64,000 nt of DNA from Erpobdella octoculata (lineage: Eukaryota; Annelida; Clitellata; Hirudinida; Erpobdellidae): assembly GCA_963978895.1 (NCBI GenBank), contig OZ022242.1, positions 293,201-357,200 on the forward strand. Reading direction: 5' to 3'. Below the pieces are notes generated by a model that made no database searches, was not told where the DNA came from, and was given only the letters and a program-made list of their open reading frames with translations. Both the position numbers and the translations under genes were made by a program. Positions 56,640 through 64,000 of the stretch are shown piece after piece (position 1 is the stretch's first letter; each line of letters begins with the position of its first letter).

Positions 56640-56790
56640 TCCAGAGGGGTAAATGAGTGATCATCATTGGTGTTGCTCTCCTTGAAATCAACTAAATCAT
56701 CAGTCCAGGCAAAGGTTGTGTAAGCAACAAGCTGTCAAGACCATTGTGGAAGCAGTTCTTGGGCAGGCAACATCTAGGTACTTCAACCTT
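56640..56790 (-). mobile_element. Possible PIF/Harbinger nuclease fragment
   Basis: On minus one frame reads TASTMVLTACCLHNLCLD, resembling the conserved A-C-LHN motif near the end of Harbinger/PIF DDE nucleases. It is short, followed by stops, and adjacent to nothing else recognisable. Confidence 0.35.
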
Positions 56791-56799
56791 CTAAACCTC

Positions 56800-58240
56800 C
56801 CTTAAGAAAAAAATAGTATTAGTCTACAAGTTTTAAAAATAAGGGATTTTCAACTATTGTAAATTACCTCAAATGTTGACTTCTTCATTTGAAAATGGGA
56901 TTTAAAATCTAAATCACACATAAGAAGAAATCTTCTGTGGCCTTGTTGCTCTGTAACTTTATCACCTACAAAATAATTGCACTGAAAGTACACAAAAGCT
57001 TTTATAACAATGATAATTAAATCTAGTATTTCTTAGAGGGCTGAATTCCAATTTTTGTAATTGATCATACACACATACAAATCAAATTTTAAAGGAGACA
57101 TTAATCTAGATTGTTCTATCACAGCTGCAAAATAAAACTTAGTGTTACAAATATATTTGTATAAGATGATTTTAAAGTCCATCTAACATTAATCTAGATT
57201 AATCTAACATTTTAATACTTCAAGATTATTCTGTAATGTATATCTCTGTACACTGCAGAGCTGTATTAACTGTATTAACTCGAATTCAGCACCAATAAAC
57301 TAATAAAGCGTCTCAAATAAAAATTAAGCTATATCCTAGCTAACCTTTGTCATCTTCCGACTCAGAGTCATAAAAAAAAGTGTTTTATACATTCAGTAGC
57401 AATTATTAAATTGGAATTCGAAAGATCTGCAAAAAAATTTTATTGGATCCATTTTGTTTACACCCGCCTGACTCATCAGCCGTTGTTAAAAATAACGCAC
57501 ATCCAATCAATCCTTGCATCTATCCCATAAATCTCGGATGCAGCGCTGTATATATTAAACAACGCACCCAACCTGACATATTCTTCTAAACCTCAATCCC
57601 GATCTTAATATTTAATAAATAAACCCTCAACAAATTTTTTTCATATTGTAATTTACTGTTTCAAATTAAATGACTCATGGTATGTTATTACTTTATTACT
57701 ATAATTATTGCTGAAACTGTCGTTAAGCCTTGACTTTTTTGGGTCGTAAATTTTTCAGTCTGTGCCCCTATATCCCCTATATCAATGAGATTGCCATATG
57801 GTCGGCTGTTTGCGGATCGATACGTTTTGGTAGCTGATATGAAATTTAAAAAAAAGCTGATAAGACTTAAAGACATATGAAATCTAAATTAAAAATAATA
57901 TAAAAAAATTTATAAACAAAACATTATTTTGATTTTTAACTTTATTATTAAAACCTTTTATGTTTGCTTTCTTTGTTGTATGGTTGGTTGGAGTCTGGTC
58001 ATTGTTCGTGGTCCGTCATCTAAGTAAAGTGAGCTTATTGTAATTAATTAAAAAAGGTTTGTTTCTTATTACGTGAAGGGGTTTTCTAACAGCGTTATTA
58101 ACATAGAGACAGTCGATGGACAAGGTAAGTAGGTAATATATCGAGATATGGTTTGATTGATTGATTGTAGGTCGTAGGATGTTGCAAAATGGCGGGCTCG
58201 GGGCTTGTTATTTTTAATCACCGTCTGATGCACCGCTAGT
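56800..58240. other. AT-rich stretch without recognisable genes
   Basis: No coding or structured element is recognised, apart from a possible short first exon at 58116-58124 noted in findings. A small local repeat of TAATCTAGATT-like sequence occurs at about 57108 and 57188-57210. Confidence 0.6.
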
Positions 58241-58559
58241 GATGTCGGAACTGAAATCGATATTTTTTCCTCGAAATATCGACGTCGATATTGATATTTT
58301 ATTAAATATTAATACATCGATATTTTTTCAGTTCCGAATTTTTAAAAGATTTTGGGGTTTTTAAATAATAGTGTATTTAGGTCTTAGGTCAATATTATCA
58401 ATAGTTATTTTTATACAAAATGTACATTATTGTAATGTACAAAAATCTCAATAAAAATGAAGGTTTATTTATCAGTATTACTATTTATTAGGCAATAATT
58501 ACAAAAATATCAAAAACTAAATCCCATTTTGATTTGTCATTTTCTGTTTTAAAGGTCTC

Positions 58560-59700
58560 CAACATATCAGTTACGAGATAGATTTGAATTATCTAGGAAT
58601 TCTTTCAACTCGTCCGGCATTCTGTTACTTCGAGAGGCTACATTAGCTGCATTATTTCTGGCTGCAGCAACTAGTAGCTTTTCGTGTTGAAACCATAATG
58701 ACGTCACGGAAATTTGTGTTTCAGAAATTGTGGCAGTATTCAGATAAGGCGAAATTTGTCCTCGTCGCCTGTGTTCTGCACGTATTTCACTTATTGCTTT
58801 TGAAACAGCAAGTGCGGAATGAAAGTGCATACGCTCAAACCGTGGATCTACTAAAATCATAGCTTTTGCCAAGTACAAATTTTCCTCCAGGGCCTTAGTC
58901 GTGTAGTAACCCCTTGCAATACCTAATACTGTTGAGGATTTTTCCTTGCGCCAGCAAATTTGTTATTGGTATTCCTAGACTAACACTCACATAATGATCA
59001 CCGCTAATGCCTTCAGTAGGCTGCTTAAATGGGGATCGCAGTGTTATCAGCTCTCGTATCACATTCAGCTGCGACGGTGTTAGCATATCTGGGGCATTTC
59101 TACTGCCAGATAAAATTTTAGCCACTGTAGCTGACAGCTTATTGAATCTTTCTAGCATATCTAGGCACAAATTCCATAGAGTGCTGACCGACTGAATGAG
59201 TGTTAGCACTTCCCCTTATTTTTTTTGTTTGAAGACTGTTGCTCTGCTCTTAATTCGTCCATGGCATTGACAGATTGTTTAAAATATGTCACAATAGATT
59301 TGACTTGATTAGCAAGGTCCAAATCAGGTGCATTACCTTTCGATTAAGTGGCGTGTACTATTAAATTGATCAAATGCGCCATACAAGAGATTTTCTTATT
59401 GTCTCCCAAAAATATCTTCGCTGCTGACACCGTATTGCTACCACCATCAGTTATCTTTGAATGGATACTTTTCTTTTCTATTAAAAACTCTTTGATTATA
59501 TTTTCAAAACATTCTTGGATGTAATCAGCTGTGTGTGCCTGTAGAAAATTAAGAAATTATTAATTTCACCATAAAAAATTGAAAACGCGATTGTTTTGTA
59601 GATACAGCGTTACTGTTTTTGTTATTTTTATAGAGATTACTTACTTCATACATCCTCTGCGCTGTCAGTGTCACCGTTTCAAGCTCTGGAACAGTCTTCT
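58560..59700 (-). mobile_element. Degenerate hAT (ZBED-type) transposase
   Basis: On minus, in order: IHSKITDGGSNTVSAAKIFL and ISCMAHLINLIVHA (about 59470-59350), then LERFNKLSATVAKILSGSRN and TPSQLNVIRELITLRSPFKQ with TEGISGDHYVSVSLGIPI (about 59160-58960), then AKAMILVDPRFERMHFHSAL (58878-58820). These are the RNase-H-like core and C-terminal blocks of ZBED-like hAT transposases. Stops and frameshifts between blocks make it a pseudogene; the N-terminal zinc finger is missing. Confidence 0.85.
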
Positions 59701-60029
59701 GTGGCATTTTAAAAATGTGCTGTCGTAACTAGGAAACTCCTTGTAGAGTTAGTGAGTGTTAATATATCACTCGTCAATGCTATATTTTCAGTCTCACATT
59801 TGGGCTGCAGCAAGAGCTCAATGCAGCAATAATACCATGCAGTAAGCCATGCTGCAAAAACTTGAAATGGGTCTTCACAGTAAACGGCTCAGGGAAAATA
59901 TGTAACATCTAATCATTGGTATGAAGCAACAGATTTAGTGATTAAAAGACCACAAAAATCTAAATTTTCTTAATTCATAATTTTATCATAATATTTTGCA
60001 GTGGTATTGTCTCGGAGCTTAGTCATTTC

Positions 60030-60640
60030 ATTATGAAAATTTTCCAAATCCAGTGCATTGGTGACGTTTTTCACCAACAGCATCAATTCTTGGCGATCAT
60101 CCTTAGCAATATGATGTGAGCCATCCTACAGCCAACGCCACATAACTTGCTGCACATGAAAAATACATAGTAAGCAGCATGATGTTGGAACGCAAGCCGA
60201 GAAGGCACCTCGCTCAGCATCAGAGTCATCTGTCATGATGACTGATGGAGCAGAGTTACCATCTAATGCATAGTCTGGTAGAATTGTCTTCCAAAGACTA
60301 AAGCCTAGAAAATAAAATAAAAATTAAGGTGCTATAGAATAAAAAATCATGATGAAATCTTACTGTCATACAATTAAAATCATTAGTGCATTGTTATAAA
60401 TCAAGAATAATAACTGTCAACCTTGTCCTTGATTGTATGCTCGTTCTGTTTGTGAATCAGTCAGCAGCACTCCTAACGGAAGTGCACCAGCTGGACTTCA
60501 GGTCAACATAAGAGTGACACTGGTGTTAAGTAAATCTATGTGACTTGTCGAATCAACAAACATTATTTCAGCTGCTTGTGAAACCGATTCATGAATTCTC
60601 CTCATAAGCGGTGTTACAATTGTAATTATCATGTTTAGAT
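60030..60640 (-). mobile_element. MULE (Mutator-like) transposase remnant
   Basis: On minus: IMFVDSTSHIDLLNTSVTLM, GALPLGVLLTDSQTE, then IMTDDSDAERGAFSACVPTS and CIFHVQQVMWRWL. These are the D-x-T, PLG and TDD-x-AER / HV-x-x-x-WRWL landmarks of the MULE DDE domain. An in-frame stop follows LMLT and another WRWL. A gap of about 120 bp near 60300-60420 interrupts the frame and may be an old intron or insertion. Confidence 0.8.
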
Positions 60641-60654
60641 GTGACTAAGCTGTG

Positions 60655-60775
60655 TGTAAGGGTGATACTATAGGGCAGGGGGTCTCCAAACTTTTCGGCC
60701 GGAGGGCCAAATTAGCTGTCAACAGCAGCTTGGGGGGGGGGGGGGCGACTACACGCGAGAGGTCAATGTACGAAA
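60655..60775. repeat. Short repeat fragment with G-run
   Basis: Holds GGGGGTCTCCAAACTTTTCG, GCCGGAGGGCCAAATTAGC and a G-run at 60732-60745. Then CGCGAGAGGTCAATGTACGA and CGCGGGAGGTCAATATAAGA form an imperfect duplicate pair. It sits inside the zinc-finger transposase N-terminus described next. Confidence 0.55.
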
Positions 60776-60799
60776 AAATCAAAACACGCGGGAGGTCAA

Positions 60800-60999
60800 T
60801 ATAAGAAAAAAGTAATTTAGAAAGTTTTTCTGCACGGACTTTCATAATGACGGCACAGGTTGAATTCTTTCAGTACAGTCACAGTTTCATTGCAAATCAC
60901 ACACAATGCTTTCTCTCCGGATTTGATTTCTCTCAAACTCCAATCTTCTCTAAATTGCCGAGACTCATCTTCTATTTTCCTTTTTCTCTTCTCGGCCAT
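60800..60999 (-). mobile_element. N-terminal zinc-finger of a GTF2IRD2/EPM2AIP1-type hAT protein
   Basis: Minus frame from 60999: MAEKRKRKIEDESRQFREDW, then CVICNETVTVLKEFNLCRHY, giving a C-x2-C ... H pattern. This is the usual start of transposase-derived proteins of the GTF2IRD2 / EPM2AIP1 hAT group. The frame ends soon after RHYESPCRKTF. The related transposase core is not directly downstream, so this is a fragment. Confidence 0.65.
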
Positions 61000-61104
61000 T
61001 GTTGGGCACTAAAATAAAGTTAATTCAACATGACTAAATAATGGAACTGTATCTTGAACACAATATGGCTAAAAAAAATGCACACCGGCAAGTAATTATC
61101 ACTA

Positions 61105-62065
61105 ATTAAAATAGATTGCTACACATTTCACAATTATATGACAGTACAAAACAATGGTAATCAATTCCTTATCAATTTGAGCTACTTCAAGAGTCACCAT
61201 GTCACTGGACTGCACCTTGACTTCGCACAGTTCCATCATGAGATATGTCTTGTGCTTTTCAGTAAATGACAGCTTGAACTCATCCTGACAACATTCTCCT
61301 TGGCCTTCTTTATGTATTCATTCAAAGCCATGAATTCACTATATCCTATCATCTTCTTCTGTCTCAGATAAATTGAAGGCTTGAAAGTGTCAGGATCATC
61401 ATCAATGCTGTCTTTTGTCACTCTTGCATCACACCTGAATGTGACATAGCTCGTTGTTCTCCCTTTGATAAAGTTCTTATTGAAAGGGAAGTAGCACTCT
61501 GCTCCAGTTGTCATGATCTGATGACAAAGATGTTCTGAAGAGGATGTCTTGTCTGCAGCAGGACTTATTTCTCCTTTGGTTTTTTCAAATGCATATATTT
61601 TCGCAGTTAGGTCAAACATATCCATCTTGTTCTTCAACATCAGAACCCCAGTTGTGCATGCAGTGGGGGAAAAGGCATGACACTGCACAGAACAGTCTTT
61701 GGAAAGAAAATTTGTATGGATCATCATACAGAGTAATCTGTTCCTCATGCATGAACTTTCTTATCAAAACAACATCCTGATGAGACCTCCAGAAGATTTT
61801 CTGTGACTCTCTGCCAACATCTGCTGAAAACGAAAACTTTGCAACATCAGATGCAAAGTTCATCATTTGTGAAAAACTGTAACCACAACGCCTGAACAGA
61901 TAGCACAAACTGAACATGTAGTCAATTTGGAAGACATTAGATTGCTACACATTTCAAAATTATGAGACAGTACAAAACAATGGTAATCAATTCCTTATCA
62001 ATTTCAGCTACTTCAAGAGTCACCATGTCACTGGACTGCACCTTGACTTCGCACAGTTACAACCG
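61105..62065 (-). mobile_element. Unclassified repeat block with a flanking direct duplication and a 170-codon frame
   Basis: Two about 120-bp direct copies (61109-61230 and 61941-62060), both containing ATGGTAATCAATTCCTTATC and TTCAAGAGTCACCATGTCAC, bracket about 710 bp. Between them on minus lie two overlapping open frames (61748-61236 and 61917-61612) whose junction suggests one frameshifted protein (LCYLFRRCGYSFSQMMNFAS ... NFIKGRTTSYVTFRCDARVT). I do not recognise it. Confidence 0.5.
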
Positions 62066-62349
62066 GCTTTTCTGAAATGGACCAGTCTTGTTGGTCAATA
62101 GATCTGGAGTTGGGATTTTATGGGAATTAATGTATTCTGAATATAATTCTCTAATGGTGTTTGCCTGATTCAAATCCCAGTGAACTCTTGGGGGCCTATA
62201 GAGTGGTTTCTCAGGTGACGGTGGTTCATTGTTTGAAGTAGAATCTTCTTCTCCTGCATCGCAGCTATCTCACAACTTTGGCGTATTTGTTCGGCACAAC
62301 TGTCTTTTCCACCGTACATTTCACATTTTTCACATATCTTCAAATTTGT

Positions 62350-62620
62350 GAACATTGTTAAGAACTGAACAGTAACCTGTTCTTCTTTCGTCTTCCCCTT
62401 AATAACAATAATAAGTGTATTTCAAAAGTACTCGAAAATATTTTAAAATAATTAAATTTTTTCTTAAAAAGTTCTGTCGACTCAGCAGCTCTTATATCAG
62501 GAGTGAGTGAATTCCACACACTGTGCTGCATGACGGAAGGCACGCATTGAAATTTTGTTAGAGGTGTGATGTTGCTGGAGGGCTGCAGAAGAGCGGAGAT
62601 ATCTGCCAGTTTTCCTGATT
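62350..62620 (-). mobile_element. LINE reverse-transcriptase C-terminal fragment
   Basis: On minus, MPSVMQHSVWNSLTPDIRAA followed by a short Phe/Lys-rich tail, and before it LPITHLISFKIALLNQKTL with a PPYL-type motif (about 62740-62660). This is the standard end of non-LTR retrotransposon open frames (WNSLP-x-x-IR block). Frameshifts separate the blocks. Confidence 0.75.
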
Positions 62621-62734
62621 TCTAGTAGGCTGCGAAGATATGGGGGTGATGAAGTAGTGAGTGTTTTTTGATTGAGGAGAGCGATCTTGAACGAAATGAG
62701 GTGAGTGATAGGTAACCAGTGAAGACGGATTTTG

Positions 62735-63101
62735 ACAGAGGATTTAATATTTCATCTAAGTTAAGCAAATTATCTAGGTCTGTTGATGATTCAAGTGGTG
62801 AGTTAGTAGTAATAAGAGAATAAGGGTTTTGAATAGAATATTCCAGATTTTGATTATGGATATTTTGAACATGCCTGTTGAGCCTTAATACACTCACACC
62901 ACAATTAGGACATATTTTATTCTTCTCCTTTCTCTTACTCATGGGCACCCTATTGTAGTTAGGCAATGAGGAGAGAACAACAAATGGATTGTCTACTATA
63001 TGCAGTTTACTGCGCATATAACTAGGCAGTTTCGAAACTAATTTATTGCACAGAGGACACTCAAACTTTTTCTGGAAATGGTCCGCTGAAGTCGGGTGCA
63101 C
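62735..63101 (-). other. Zinc-finger coding segment inserted in a LINE fragment
   Basis: A 159-codon frame starting at 63101 has two Cys/His fingers: CPLCNKLVSKLPSYMRSKLH and CPNCGVSVLRLNRHVQNIH (C-x2-C-x9-H-x4-H, shorter than a classical C2H2 finger). It continues into LINE sequence in another frame. It separates the LINE blocks at 63229-63110 and 62740-62350, so it looks like an insertion or a fused host/transposon exon. Confidence 0.5.
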
Positions 63102-63104
63102 TGT

Positions 63105-63229
63105 TGCTGTGTGATAATGTGAAGGAGAGAATTGCAGTAATCAATTCTTGACAAGAGAAGGCAACGAACGAGCGAAGAGCTCTTGTTCGGAAGGAGACAC
63201 ATTCCGCTTTGTTTCTTGGAGTTCTTCAT
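63105..63229 (-). mobile_element. LINE reverse-transcriptase fragment upstream of the zinc-finger segment
   Basis: Minus: LVRCLLLSRIDYCNSLLHII then TQQQCTRLQR, the typical LSRIDYCNSLL ... LQR block that precedes HWLP in non-LTR retrotransposons. Confidence 0.75.
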
Positions 63230-63320
63230 TCAAGATTTCTTGGAGCTCTTCTGTCGTCAGCTCGTCTTTATCTTCCATTATGAGCTCTTCTATGTCATCC
63301 TCGTTCACCTGGCACACTTG
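63190..63320 (-). mobile_element. Possible pogo/Tigger-type transposase tail
   Basis: Minus frame NEDDIEELIMEDKDELTTEE then LQEILNEELQETKRNV. An EELTTEEL-type acidic tail is common in Tigger/jerky-like DDE proteins (recalled). It is only about 40 codons. Confidence 0.4.
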
Positions 63321-63639
63321 AAATGTAAATGAAGCTGTACCGTATTATAGAGAGGATAAAAGGCCAGCACCATTCCCCGTGATCTTTATGACTTGGTGAG
63401 GAACTTCCACTCCATCAATTTCTACAGTTTCTAGATCCGTTATGCACAATTTGAAATTCAATTATATAATTCCGGTGGTCAAGAATCACCAAAACTTTTA
63501 ATTTGATACAGATGAGTGTATTGACCTCCTTTTATGTATTCATGGTAATAACTGAACTGTTCCACCACTGCCTTGATGTAATTGCGGTTGGGATTAACTG
63601 CATTCATGCACTATCTATCCCTCCATAGTTACGAGCGCC

Positions 63640-64000
63640 GTGTCGTCTCTTTATTTAACATCAACGGCACATTCAAGTATCTTCTCCACATTTTCTCTCA
63701 CCATAGTAATCAGTATGTAAAAATCAACAACATTGTTAGATGATCCAGACTAAAATGACAAAATTATCGCCTTGTCGTCTCCTTAATTAACATCAACGGC
63801 ACATTCAAGTATCTTCTCCACATTTACTCTCACCCTAGTAATGAGTATGTAAAAATCAACAACATTGTTAGATGATCCAGACTAAAATGACAAAATTATC
63901 GCCTTGTCGTCTCCTTAATTAACATCAATGGCACATTCAAGTATCTTCTCCACATTTACTCTCACCCTAGTAATCAGTATGTAAAAATCAACAACATTTT
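63640..64000. repeat. 132-bp tandem repeat running off the window edge
   Basis: Nearly three copies, starting at about 63642, 63774 and 63906, of a unit beginning GTCGTCTCCTTAATTAACAT and containing AAGTATCTTCTCCACATTTA and TTAGATGATCCAGACTAAAA. Satellite-like; the right end is cut by the window. Confidence 0.92.

Overview
This is a 64 kb piece of a eukaryotic, animal nuclear genome. The three recognisable genes are metazoan orthologues split by many short GT-AG introns. Exons are GC-balanced islands in very AT-rich introns packed with micro- and minisatellites. The transposon mix (hAT, MULE, PIF/Harbinger-like, pogo/Tigger-like, LINE, tRNA-derived SINE) and intron texture suggest a repeat-rich invertebrate, possibly a spiralian; the species cannot be fixed from the sequence alone.

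Layout. (1) 1-5154, plus strand: all but the extreme N-terminus of WDR18, a WD40 protein of the Rix1/PELP1-TEX10 60S ribosome-assembly complex, in eight visible exons. (2) 5155-7680: short convergent intergenic space. (3) 7681-50833, minus strand: one giant gene, HUWE1 (Mule/ARF-BP1, a HECT E3 ubiquitin ligase). I reconstructed 80 coding exons by hand, with splice phases agreeing throughout, giving about 4,699 residues. Order is N-terminal armadillo-like region, UBA, UIM, WWE, acidic tract, UBM repeats, C-terminal HECT. It looks intact. (4) 50834-52182: head-to-head promoter region carrying a MITE. (5) 52183-53039, plus strand: MRPL32 (bL32m), three coding exons. (6) 53040-64000: mostly a transposon graveyard, with one unidentified three-exon plus-strand candidate near 55.2-56.5 kb.

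Main unexplained signal. Several HUWE1 intronic minisatellites start exactly at an exon edge, and their repeat unit contains a copy of that exon's own splice site. The clearest cases are the donors of exons 4, 11, 14, 27 and 45 and the acceptors of exons 3 and 49. Tandem expansion seeded by splice junctions would leave arrays of decoy splice sites next to real ones. A 58-nt GT-AG cassette inside HUWE1 that would cause an immediate stop if included, a hAT element in intron 8 and a SINE in intron 42 are further points of interest.

Exon coordinates were read by eye and may be off by one or two bases.
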